A program made the translations under genes and the position numbers. A stretch of 64,000 nt of DNA from Saksenaea vasiformis B4078 (lineage: Eukaryota > Mucoromycota > Mucoromycetes > Mucorales > Saksenaeaceae), in contig JNDT01001409.1 of assembly GCA_000697055.1 (NCBI GenBank), forward strand, positions 1 through 64,000, given 5' to 3'. The notes beneath the pieces were generated by a model. That model did no database searches, was not told the DNA's origin, and saw nothing but the letters and a program-made list of their open reading frames with translations. Shown in pieces: positions 10,740-22,364 of the stretch (its first letter is position 1; each line of letters opens with the position of its first letter).

Positions 10740-13700
10740 TTAGACATAGCCTTTCTTTTGCAGAATGGTTCTTGTCTCAGGCAAAATGGCACCCCACAGT
10801 TGTGCTCGAGTTGCTTCGTCAACACCTCCCAGAATAACCTTCAAGCTGTTGACCATACGTGCAGCAAGTTCAGCCTGAAGCATATCCGTTGCCAAGACAT
10901 CAGTGAAGATCTTGACAAGAGTAGGAATATTAGCGTTGTTGGGTCCAAGGATACTGGGATGGTGGGCTTCCAGTAAGTCGAGGAGATAGGTGTACACGAT
11001 AGGTGCTTCCTGGTCGTCGTTGACAATAGGCAACGTCGGCAACCATGCGGACAAAACCTGGTCGACATTAACCTTGGAACCATTGAATTTACAGATCTTG
11101 GCCACGGCAGCAATGGCGTTTTCGGTAGCGTAGACTGCACCTTCTTCACGCGAGTTGGGTGCGTTGATCATGTTGAACAAATGCTCCAATGCAGCAGCGC
11201 AGAAATCGGCATATTGGGGACCACCGAACTGGCCACAGACACCAACACCGTAGGCTGCAGGTTGGCGCACTTCGAAGGCTTGGTCAGAAAGGCCGGCCAC
11301 CATGGCTTGCAAGAAGTAGTTGGTATAGTTGAATGATGCAGGTCCAGTGTATTCAATCACATCGTCAAAGATACAGATACCCCATTGACGAGCTGTGACA
11401 TTGGGATGACCAAGGAATTGGACGACAATGGGCAGAATGGTGTCAAAGTAAGGCAAGTAGCCGTTACCATGGGCCTTGAACACAGCCTGGACGGCGCGTG
11501 CAAGTTCACCCAGAGCATCATCTTCCGCAGCTTCTTCTTCTGCCAAGTTCTCATCATCCTCTGCATCGTACTCGCCATTCTGTTTGCTTTGTTCGCGTTC
11601 CGTAAGACGAGAAAGGAACTTCTTGAGCTGCTCCTCAGCCGATTTGGTGAAGGATTCCAATTGAGCGGGTTGCAGACAGTTGTCGCCAAGAACATCGAGA
11701 CATTCGTAGAACGTAACATAGATCTGAGCCAGGAAAGAGATATCATCTTCGATCATCATGATCTTAGCAACCTTTTCGTAGATGGTGAGCCACATATTAG
11801 CCAACTCATTGGGAGCGATGTTGGCTTCCTTGGCGTCCTTAAGCAACAAAGGAATAAGCGAAGCAGCGGCATGACGAACACCGTCGTGGAAATAGAACTT
11901 GAGAAGAGGAAGAGCCAGTTCGAGCACTGGGCCAACATAGGGAAGGAAACCAGCACCAAGATCACGGGCATAGCTGACAAGCATCTCAATAGCTGTATGC
12001 TTCTCTTCCAAAACAGAGGTCTTGATACCAATCTGTTGGCCGTTGATGCCGACGAATTCCCAACCGTCATCAGTAGGGTACTTCGATTCGACGTCCTCTT
12101 CCTCAGGGTCAACAAACGTGAACTCAGGCGTCAACTGCGCAGACTGCAACAGAGGTGGCATAATATTAGGCAAGTAAGGCAAGAAATCTTGACCCATGGT
12201 CTTGCACATTCTAGCCCAGGCAGCCAAAAGGTAGGTTGTTTGAATATCATCAGGTTCAGTGATCGACTGCTGGATCTCCGCAAGGATGCTGATAAAATCT
12301 TGGGTGTAAGGAGCAAAGGCTTCCTTGCCAATGGCAAGACTGATAAGGGAGACACATTCGATGGCACGGCCACGCAAAAGACGGTACTGCTTATCTGTTG
12401 CTTGACGCAAGATGTTGATCAAGAGAGGCATGATGACGTTATGGTATTTCACGAACTTGTCTTCTGCACAGTCTGCCACGGTGGCGATGGTGGTGATAGC
12501 CTGCTCCTGGACGTAGGTCTTGGAGGTCTTGAGAAGGATCAACAAGCGTTCAAAGATGGCATCCAAATAGGGGTCCAGGATGGCCTTGTTTGCTTCTTCA
12601 CAGAAGTTGACCATGGCAGCTGCAGCGTGTGCTTGGACGCGGGGCTGAGAGTTGTCTTCCATAGCAGGAAGGAGGGCGGTGACAATAGGCTGATGGAAAT
12701 GCTTCTGAAGGTAGGGAGAGAAATCGGTGGAGATCTGACCCACAGCATTACATGCAGCATAACGCACGCGAGGGTGGACATCGTTGAAGGATGGCAAGAT
12801 CATCTGGATAATGTTGCCTAGTTCTGGTTTCATCACCTTCATGCATCCTTCACCGATAGAGGAGATAGCCATCAACGAAGCACGACGTTGTTGCCATTCG
12901 GTCGACTGAAGCATCTGAGGGATGTATTGGAAGGAAACGGGAAGGACAGTCTTGCCGCCCAAAGCTCTAGCCAATCGGTCCATTGTGCTCTCACCCATCA
13001 CGTAGTTTTCCTCATTGTCATCCTCTTCCAACTACAATGATCCAGATCATTAGGGTATATGTCTTTATGCGTGTTTCGTTAACCTACATCATCTGTGGTA
13101 TACCAAGCCTGATCATCCTCGATATCGGTCATCATTTCCATAGCGACGGGAATCGTTTCAGAGGCGAAGTTGGGTGTCTTGCGGGCCATACCAGGAGAAG
13201 CTTCGGCGATGGTGAGCAAGAGTTCCAGAGCCATCTGACGAGTGCCATCTTCAAAGGATTTGTCCTTGGCAATGCTGACCATGACAGTAAGAACGTTGGG
13301 CAACACCGGCTTGAACAAACGAGGAGCGTTGTCGGCAAGCTCGATCAACACGGTCAAGCCATCCACGAGTTTTTGATCATCACGTGAAGCAATGACGGGT
13401 GACAAAGGCTGTCATTCAATCAGAAAAAAGTTCATTGTTTCACATCCCGTCCCGAGTCCTGTACCTCCAACATCTGTGGCATCAAAGCACCGATGGTCTT
13501 TTGACCAGCGGCATCGGCTTGAACAATATACGCTGCTGCTGCCTTCATCGCTTCCAAACGAACCTAAACAGGGTGACGATAAGGTCAAATGAACGAGTGA
13601 TTCAGGCACATACTTCTTGGCTCTCAGTAAATGTCAAGTTGTTGTAAAAGACATTCTTCAGGATCTCAGTAGGTTGGTCAGAGACCAACTCTGGTACAGA

Positions 13701-14415
13701 CGCGAAAATACGGAAGGCAGATTCTCTGTGAGCCGCACTGGGGGCTTGACTGCATTCAAACAAAGCTTTAAGCAACGAGTCCCATTTCCCTAATCACAAA
13801 ATACTTGCAAATCAGTACCATCCCCTTCTCTTGGGTACTTTTTTTTCTCTCTCTTTTTTCCCTCTTTTCATCTTGCAAGTTTTTTCTCTTACCTCCTTCG
13901 CTCAGATCTGATTTGGCAATTTCACCGATGGTATCGGCGACCTTGTGCCTGGTGCTTTGATCGGTTTCGTTTGCAAGAGCAACCAACAAGAGTTCTTTCA
14001 CGCAGCGACGGGTGTCCTCCTGTACGATATCCCACAAACGATCTTCGCTATTCGAAGCGGAGGTAAATTGCTTAAAAGAAATGCGACGTAAAAGAACGCA
14101 GCAATGAGAACGTAACTAAAGGCATTGAAAAAGTTATAAAACTGAATGAATGGTGTTGGGAGGTTATGCTGTTTATACCTGAATTTCAGTGTTCTGAGAA
14201 GAAAGTTGAGCAAGAGCAACCAACAAAATGTCGGGACGTTGGGCAACCCATTGGTCATTCAACTGAGTCTCGGCTGCAGATCTGTCACCAAGTTCAGTAC
14301 GAATTGCTTGGTTTGTATTACTGATTACCTCTCATTGTTGTCGGGAGATAGAAGGCTATTCAAGACAGGAGCCAGTTGCTGGAGAACGTCAGCAGCGACA
14401 AAGTTTTGTGCCATC
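10740..14415 (-). CDS. Importin beta-3 (karyopherin Kap121/IPO5 family)
   Basis: Nuclear import receptor built of HEAT repeats; the family carries ribosomal proteins and other cargo through nuclear pores. Exons: 14415-14329, 14281-14179, 14115-13893, 13789-13614, 13563-13465, 13408-13088 and a long 13031-10740, giving about 1100 residues, the normal family size. IPO5-type landmarks include HPRVRYAACNAVGQ, RVQAHAAAAMVNF, LLRGRAIECVSLI, LLKFYFHDGVR, RQWGICIFDDVIEYTGPASF and LGPNNANIP, plus the acidic insert before them. The obvious start ATG (14413-14415) would give MAQNF, but a four-T run directly after it puts it one base out of frame with FVAADVLQQLAP. Exons as listed therefore sum to 3301 nt, one too many. 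A one-base insertion, true or technical, or an unseen upstream exon would explain this. Confidence 0.93.
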
Positions 14416-14561
14416 GGTTCCTGTTATGGTCGAGGTTGAAAAGGGAGGAAACAAAGGAAAACAAAAATTTGAAGGAAAAAAAAACAATTTTTTTGTGACA
14501 CGGCGCAGTCTCGAATTCCGTAAAATTTCACCCCATTTTGCATGATTCTTTGTTTTTTTAA

Positions 14562-15761
14562 TCATACACAGAAGACCTTGGCACGTATTAAAAAGCCATG
14601 CTCATCCTCTTTTGAATCTTTTGCCACAAAAGAGGGAGAAATAACCAATAATACAGTTCCATTAGGTTTTCCCTTACTAGCAGCTTTCATAATTTCACTA
14701 TCAAATTGTGCTACGCCCTCTTCAATTTTTTCGGTTGAAATCTTGATTTCTTGTCCTTTCATCGCCATATTGAGTTTACCAGCTCTTGCCACCAGTGTTT
14801 CAATCTTCTTCCTTTGATTACTGTCTCCGTGCACTTTGGGATAAACCACCCCTAGTTGTTCCATGATGTAATCTATCAGTCTCTCTTGTGCTTCTTCGAT
14901 TCGTTCTTGTTCTTCGTTGGGTTGTTTAACTATCATTGCACTTATTTGTTGTCGCAAACGATGTGTCCATTCTTGATTACGTCTTTCCATCCACATGGTT
15001 AACTCTTCATAGGATTTGTTCACCGACACCCCCATATGAATCGGCTGATTCAACACCTCCTGCATAATCGTCTCCATCAAAAATTTCTCCATCAACATCG
15101 TGATAAACCCTGGCTCCAGTGATGTATCGCTCTCTGATTTGAACAAGTGTTTTTTGAAAATTGCTTGCTTTTCCGGCCAACGCTCAAATATAAATGCTGT
15201 CCCTTTATCTCGATCAACTTTTGATCGGAGACTCATACAGAGGTTATTGACTTGACTCGTTAAATGACTGATTTCGGCTTGAATTGTCGATAAATCGTCA
15301 TCGGTTGCTCGAACTGCCCTCATGTAGGAATAGAAATTGGTTTCCATTCGTTTGTATTCGTCCTTTTTCACTTCAAATTCTTTGCGCAAAGATTCATATG
15401 CAGTTTCCAGTCGTTGGTACCGTTCCGACTGCTCCTCTAGAGCGAGTTGCGCCATATCTCGTTCCTTCTTTATCGTCTCCTTTTCTTCTTCACGTTCTTT
15501 GTTAATTCCTGCCATAAAAGCATCTTTCTCCGCTTGAATACGCTCCAGTATTTCTTTGTGAATGTGCAAGGACTCGTGGAGGGAATGAATAACGAGGTCC
15601 TTGTCAGAGTCAGTATCTCCACTGACTTCCATCACCCGAAAGCCATGTTTTTCTTCGCCATCTATGTCCATCTCCGTTACAATGTCAACAGGAGTCAAGT
15701 TTTCTTCTGACGAATCAGTGGCCGTTGTGTAGGAACTGCCTTCGTCATGTCTTCTTTTCAT
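14562..15761 (-). CDS. Unknown coiled-coil protein
   Basis: One uninterrupted frame of 399 residues from the ATG at 15761 (MKRRHDEGSS). The frame stays open 20 residues further upstream, to 15821, but that extension looks like 5' leader ending in a CCTTTCAG-like sequence. After an acidic N-terminus (about 1-60), residues 70-190 form a charged coiled coil rich in E, K and R (IQAEKDAFMAGINKEREEEK is typical). A more mixed helical domain follows, with conserved-looking aromatic positions (IFERWPEKQAIFKKHL; MWMERRNQEWTHRLRQQ). The end is a hydrophobic strand-like segment, GTVLLVISPSFVAKD. I recognise no catalytic motif or named family. It lies 147 nt upstream of the importin gene on the same strand. 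An adjacent minus-strand frame at 15818-16009 could not be joined by a credible intron. Confidence 0.6.
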   Translation of the reverse strand: MKRRHDEGSSYTTATDSSEENLTPVDIVTEMDIDGEEKHGFRVMEVSGDTDSDKDLVIHSLHESLHIHKEILERIQAEKDAFMAGINKEREEEKETIKKERDMAQLALEEQSERYQRLETAYESLRKEFEVKKDEYKRMETNFYSYMRAVRATDDDLSTIQAEISHLTSQVNNLCMSLRSKVDRDKGTAFIFERWPEKQAIFKKHLFKSESDTSLEPGFITMLMEKFLMETIMQEVLNQPIHMGVSVNKSYEELTMWMERRNQEWTHRLRQQISAMIVKQPNEEQERIEEAQERLIDYIMEQLGVVYPKVHGDSNQRKKIETLVARAGKLNMAMKGQEIKISTEKIEEGVAQFDSEIMKAASKGKPNGTVLLVISPSFVAKDSKEDEHGFLIRAKVFCV

Positions 15762-15821
15762 GATGCAAATGCGTAGATTCAACTTTGACTGAAAGGGGTG
15801 AGATAGCCACACACCTGTCAA

Positions 15822-18194
15822 AGTTTAAAAAAAAAAGGAGGGAATTCCCATTCAAGTATTATGCGTCGGTTTAAATTATTAGGCGTTGGCTCCAAATGAT
15901 CTTCGCGGTGGGTATCTTCCTGTTCATGCAATGCTAAAATTTCACGTCGGAATTTCTTTCCGTTTTGTGTCTTGTCAAAGACGAATTCCGCTATTTGACG
16001 CGAAAACACGCTTCCGATAGCAGTGAGATGGATTTTTAAGGGGAGTAAATTCTCTCTTCCGGCTCTGTTTTACCCGCTATGCATTACGACTGGAGTCACA
16101 CATCCAGGATCATTTCATGTTTTCGTTTGTATGTCCTCCATGATCCCCTTTTCCGAACAGTCTTGAATCTGTATGTGTAGCTTTTACTCACCACTGAAGT
16201 CAACATCATCCTACTTGGTGCGATTCAACTCTCATCAGAATAGCTCGCCAGACGCTGCTCATCTGGACCTTTTTACATGACTTATGACCTCACTGAATAG
16301 TATCTACCGGTTCAAATCAATGCTTCTAGAGCATAGATATCTTGTGAATAAGTAATTGATATCCGATTTGCTAACCTCCCAATGAACAGTAAAGCATCAC
16401 TTAGAAACCTGTCACGGTATGCATGAAGAAGGAACTTGCATCTCCTACAAGTGTACTGGCAAAATTTGGAATAATTGCAAGAAAAAAAAATTTAGAAAAG
16501 TCCCAAGAAAAATCAAGGAAACAGAATGGAAAAAATTAGGGACCAAGGTCATACACAAGACATGTAAAGCATAATCAACATTTATCAACTCACTTTACCC
16601 CTGTACAGGTGCCACAGCCATACTGGAGTTGAAACAAAGCTTTTTTTTTAACAGGCTGACGGCTTTTGTGGTAATGACGTTGACGCAGCAAGAGAGAAAG
16701 CCTGTATCGTAAATATTCTTGGCAACGATAGCGGCGTTAGAGACAACGTGATAGATAAAACAGAAGTATGGGCTGTCAATAGCCGTTGCACGCACCTATG
16801 CAAACGCGCTTTCTTTTTCTTTCAATTCTGGACAAATAACAGCTCTTCTGAAACACTACATAATCCGAAGTTCTACAATATAGATGGGTGAGCATTGTCG
16901 TTGGTAATGCACTAGTTCATCATATTAAATATTGGTCTCACCTCGAAGTGTATTCGGACCTCGATAGGTGTCATATAAGCTGAGACCCAGCAATGTGGAA
17001 CTTGTTAAGATTCCCACATATTCCGACATGCTCTTCAATTCTAATTAGTACAATGAAGAGGGAAAGAAGTCAAATAGAATTGAGACAAATAAGCACATCA
17101 AATTAGGCAGAGACCATACACAAAGGGATAGATTAGTGCAGCTTGCTTAACAGTGATCAAACCACCAAGCACAACGCAGTTACCCTTTATCTAGACATGG
17201 TAAACAGGTAAATTTCGAATGTCCCTATCAGGTCATCTGGGTTGCGCTCTTCAAAATATCTGAATCCGAGTTATTGTTCGCCCGGAGACGGTTATAAGGT
17301 CGTCGTAGTCTCCAGGCGGGAAAAACTGTATGTAAGACTTCTCCAGGATATTACAGCGCCAGGGACAGCTACTCGGCGTGCGCGCGGGTCTAGGACAGCC
17401 AACAGTTGGGAAACCTAAACCGCGGGTACGCTTTCCTTCATTCGCGTTCCAGTTTATCAACTGCCAGGGATCCAGCTCTGCATACTTTTTGTCATTTTTC
17501 ATGGCTGAAGCAAACATTCCTGAGGAAATACCATCGAACTCACTTCCATGATGTCAATCTGCAGGAGTGTAAGACGGAAAACATGCTTTTGGTCCACATC
17601 CCACATACGGTCAATTTATCCACGGAATCGGCGTGACCTATGGTAATACCTCTACTTGGTCTGACCGCTGATCGAGAGTGTCCAATTTGGAACACCTCAT
17701 CTGACCACAGTGCGCCATCACCTCCCAATGCTTTCCTCTTCACAATTTTGATACTTGATTGCCGTACTTATCTGTTTGCTTCGTTGGAACGCTGTTCTCT
17801 CTCTTTGTTTGGGCGCATCTGCCTTCCACTTTTAGCCTTTATTCCCTGTTATCATGAGGGTTTTACCTTATCTCTATGCTCCGTGGATCAATCAAGAGCG
17901 GCCGTGCCGAAAAGTCCAACACTTTTAACTGTAGATACCGAACTATGAAAGCGCAAGCTATCGAAATAACCTTCTCATGTTTACTCTCGCCGCTGGCTTA
18001 GCATGAATCTTGTTGAATTCAGGCGGCGCCATTCCGAGCATTAATTTGATAGAAGGATGAGAGTTACCACAACACATCTTCCTTTAATTCCAATGGATTC
18101 CTGCGACTCAGAAAAGAAGCTTCCACCTAACGTAATAATCTGAAACGTTCGTGTATAAATTATCTAACATTCTCATAAGCTCCACACGTTCTTA
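15822..18194. other. Gene-poor stretch
   Basis: I find no supported gene here. Minus-strand frames at 17251-17517 and 17540-17743 have fairly protein-like composition and could be remnants of one coding region, but no domain is recognisable and no splice chain joins them. The final ~150 bp, with TATAAATT near 18155, is the probable promoter of the Sel1-repeat gene. Confidence 0.45.
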
Positions 18195-21100
18195 GTGCAT
18201 GATGTATTCGGCCGATGCACAAGAGGACTTCACTTTGATGGACGCGCTGCCGAGTGCCCTGCAATGGATATTGAACCGTGGAAGAAAAATATTATAAGAC
18301 TTATCTACAAATATCCCTCCGACAAGCCGTTCGTGGAAGAGACGTGCACGAAAACGATCGACGTGAATAATTCCATGGATGAGCTATTGCTTGACGACAG
18401 TTTCCGCGATTCGTTGTCCAAAACACTGGCGTACAACATTGCTGCTGACATAAGTTGCAGCTCACATGAATATAATCAGAATACCCCCGAAAATAATACA
18501 GTCGAATACATAGTCTCTTACGTTTCTTGGGGAGAAGTAAAGGATGCGAGAAGCGTACGACTTATTTGTTTAATGGTGTTCTGCTAGGTACATCTGTCTC
18601 CCGAAGTTGTCAGACCAACTACTACTTTCAAAGAAGCTATACACATTGCTTTGGCTGAGGATGTGGACAACAGATATGAAGCTCTACAGACTGTGTTTGG
18701 ACGATTTGGATATTATTACCCATCGAGGATCTTACTTGGTACTCTGGTTCATAAATGTGTAGCCTAAACTAACAGCTTCCTGACTTAGGTGGTCTAATTG
18801 CTTGCAAACAGGAGAGTTCAACGGACCAACACGGAATGGAGAGTGAGCATAAGACAATCCAGTGCAGTGACGTAGCGGAAAAGGTTACAAGTGCAATCAA
18901 AATCCACCAATACTGGGAAATAATAGGTAATCATCATCGTAGATTTGTTGCAATCGCTAGATAAGCTCATGGCAGGTGGCAACATCGGAATATTCTTTTC
19001 GGATGGACTGGAAAGCTGGAAAGAAACCATCAAGTTCAAACCAGCAACTATCCACTTTAAAGATTTGAAGCCAATGTATAACATGCTTGAAGATGAAGAT
19101 CGACTTCAAGTGGAGGAGGCCTACGGCATTGCATCTTTCAAGTCCTGCTTTAGACAACCAGTAGAAACTATCTACACTAAACTTGCCAAAGCGTTCAAGA
19201 AAATGATTGAAGGCGTGCTATGTAGGCTATTTTATGGCGAAGATCTAAATCGAGCAGATGCAGTCATGGAAAGTGCAAGCTATCCTAGGCAGGAAACCGC
19301 GCAGAATAAGTCTGACAACGGCCCATTTAGCGACGAGAACACCGATAATGATACTGGTATCAACGATAAGAGCTCCGAACAAGAAGGCCTTGATCACGAA
19401 GATGAGTTTACACAAAAACGATCTGCAGAAGATATGGAAATCTCAATCGTTGAAGCATTGAGGAACCGAAAACGATGTGAAGAAATATGCATTGGTGAAG
19501 ACAGTATGTACAGGAACGACGATGAGGACATTAGCCAGCACGAACATGCGGGTGATCAAAACGATGAACATGGAAAGTTCAAACTCGATGAGGAATGCCG
19601 TCTCGGAATAAACTCGGACCAAGGCATAGACAAACCAGTTGAACACTACGACAAACCAATGGATCAAGGAAATGCAGCTGAACAAACCAGACTTGGTGAT
19701 ATGTACATCAATGGAGATGGAGTGGAAAAAGACATCACCAAGGCAGTTGAATGGTACGAAACTGCGATTGAATGGTGCGAAAAGGAAGCGGATCAAGGAA
19801 ATGGAGCTGCACAGATCAGGCTTGCAAACATATACAGAACTGGAGATGGAGTGGAAAAAGACATCACGAGAGCAATTGAATACTATAGAAAAGCTGCGGA
19901 TCAAGGGATTAGGGCTGCGTGGGTCAGCCTCGGATATATGTACGTCAATGGATATGAAGTGGAAAAAGATATCATCAAGGCAATTGACTACTATAGAGAA
20001 GCAGCCGATCAAGGAATTGGAGCTGCGCAAGTCATACTTGGATATATGTATATCAATGGACACGGGGTGGAAAAAGACATCGGCAAGGCAATTGAATGGT
20101 ACGAAAAAGCAGCGGATCAAGGAAACCGAGCTGCGCAGATTAGACTTGGATATATGTACATCAATGGAGTTGGAGTGGAAGAAGATATCACCAAAGCAAT
20201 TGAATACTATAGAAAGGCAGCGGATCAAGGAGATGGACATGCGCAGAGCAGACTTGGAGATATGTACAGAACAGGAGGTGGAGTGGAAAAAGACCTCACC
20301 AAGGTAATTGAATGGTACGAAAATACGATTGAATGGTGCGAAAAAGAAGCGGATCAAGAAAATGGAGATGCGCAGATCAGGCTTGCAAACATATACAGAA
20401 CTGGAGATGGAGTGGAAAAAGACATCACGAGAGCAATTGAATACTATAGAAAAACTGCGGATCAAGGGATTAGAGCTGCGCGGGTCAGACTTGGATATTT
20501 GTACGTCAATGGATATGAAGTGGAAAAAGATATCATCAAGGCAATTGACTACTATAGAGAAGCAGCCGATCAAGGAATTGGAGCTGCGCAAGTCATACTT
20601 GGATATATGTACATCAATGGACACGGGGTGGAAAAAGACATCGGCAAGGCAATTGAATGGTACGAAAAAGCAGCGGATCAAGGAAACCGAGCTGCGCAGA
20701 TTAGACTTGGATATATGTACATCAATGGAGTTGGAGTGGAAAAAGATATCACCAAAGCAATCGAATACTATAGAAAAGCAGCGGATCAAGGAGATGGACA
20801 TGCGCAGAGCAGACTTGGAGATATGTACAGAACCGGAGATGGAGTGAAAAAAGATATCACGAAGGCAATTGAATACTATAGGAAAGCAGCGGATAAAGGA
20901 GATGGACATGCACAGAGCAGACTTGGAGACATGTTCAGAATTGCGGATGGAGTGAAGAAAGATATCACGAAGGCAATTGAATGGTATGAAAAAGCAGCGG
21001 ATCAAGGAAATGGAGCTGCGCATGTCAGACTTGGAGACATGTACAGAGTTGGAGATGGAGTAGAGAAAGATTTGAAGAAGGCAATCCAATGCTATAGAAA

Positions 21101-22364
21101 AGCGGAGGGTCAATCAAATGAAGATGCTCAATCGGGACTTGAAGCTGGCCAAATCTCAATTGGCGATATGTACAGAGACGGATATGGGCTAAGAAAAGAT
21201 ATCTTCACGGCGATTGAATGGTACGAAAAGGCGGCACATCAAGGAAACTGGGATGCACCACAGAGATTTAGAGATGCGCAAATCAAACTTGGAGATATGT
21301 ACAGAGATGGGGATGGAGTGAAGAAAGATTTAAAGAAGGCAATTCAATGCTATACAGAAATACCATCCCTAGGAGATCAATACATTCTATCGAAGCTTGA
21401 AGATGCGCAAATCAGACTTGGAGACACATACATAGATGGGAACGGTGTGAAAGACGTCAACAAGGCAATTGAATGCTATCAGAAAGCGGTGAATCTAGGA
21501 AATAAAGACGCTCAATGGAGACTTGAATATGCGCAAAACAAACTTGGAGATATGTACAGAGATGGAGATGGAGTGAAGAAAGATCTTAATAAAGCAGTCG
21601 AATGTTACGAAAAAGCGGTGAATTACGGAAGTTGGATTGCGCAATGGAAACTGGAAGAAGCGCAAATAAAACTTGGGAATATGTACAGAGATGGAGATGG
21701 GTTAAGAAAAGATGTAATCAAGGCAATTGAATGGTACGAAAAAGCGGCACTTCAACGAAACTGGGATGCGCGACAGAAACTTTACTGTGAGCTAATCAAA
21801 CTTGGAGACATGTGCAGAGATGGAGATGGAGTTAAGAAAGACATGAACAAAGCAATTGAATGGTACCAAAGAGCAGCGGACCAAGGAAATGAAGATATGC
21901 AAATCCAACTGGGAGATATTTACAGAGATGGAAATGGAGTGGAGAAAGACATGAACAAAGCAATTGAATGGTACCAAAGGGCAGCGGATCAAGGAAATGA
22001 TCTTGCGCAATTCAATCTTGGGGATATTTACTATTATAAAATGAAGGACATTGACAAGGCAATCAAATGGTATCAAAAAGCAGCTGATCAAGGAAGTGCA
22101 TTTGCGCAAGTCTGCGTTGGGGAAATCTATAGACATGATAAGAAAGATATCGACAAAGCAATTGAATTGTGCCAAAAAGCAGCTGATCAAGGAAGTCTAG
22201 ATGCGCATGTCAAACTTGGAGAAATTTACAGATGTGAAAAGAAAGACATTGTCAGGGCGATTGAATGGTACAAAAAAGCAAAGGGTGACGTGGGTTTAAC
22301 GGAATGGTGTTTTCTCGATTTAATGGACAAGTGCGTCGTAAATAAATGCAGCAGTCTCTTATAG
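18195..22364 (+). CDS. Large Sel1-repeat (SLR) protein with an unusual N-terminal domain
   Basis: Four exons, 18195-18554, 18588-18738, 18789-18926 and 18976-22364, join in frame to 4038 nt (1345 residues). An internal ATG at 18264 (MDIEPWKKN) is a possible alternative start. The C-terminal ~900 residues hold about 23 Sel1-like repeats, each near 37 residues, with the pattern A..RLG.MY..G.GVEKD..KAIEWY.KAADQG. Such solenoids act as protein-binding scaffolds. The N-terminal ~380 residues contain no SLR. They include a segment FGRFGYYYPSRILLGG, reminiscent of the aromatic-x-LGG signature of MACPF-like domains; this is a weak suggestion only. An acidic, low-complexity linker follows. Residues encoded by 19766-20326 and 20327-20887 form a recent 187-residue duplication. 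The first intron is only 33 nt and its borders are less certain. Confidence 0.8.
19766..20887 (+). repeat. Tandem 561-bp duplication inside the Sel1-repeat gene
   Basis: Two adjacent in-frame copies (19766-20326 and 20327-20887) each encode five Sel1 repeats, or 187 residues. Only a few substitutions separate them, far fewer than separate the individual repeats, so the block duplicated recently as a unit. Confidence 0.85.

Noticed and set aside
11385..12821. 478-residue plus-strand open frame opposite importin beta-3
   Set aside because: The minus strand encodes an unmistakable IPO5/Kap121 protein here; the antisense frame has no family resemblance.
15818..16009. Possible first exon of the coiled-coil gene
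   Set aside because: A stop precedes the only usable donor, and the implied intron would be 26 nt.
19639..20847. Two further plus-strand frames (222 and 179 residues) over the Sel1 array
   Set aside because: They are out-of-frame shadows kept open by the periodic codon use of the repeats.
19443..21113. 556-residue minus-strand open frame opposite the Sel1 repeats
   Set aside because: It is the antisense of a repetitive gene. Its own repeats mirror the Sel1 codons and it has no domain; the plus strand reads as a clear SLR protein.
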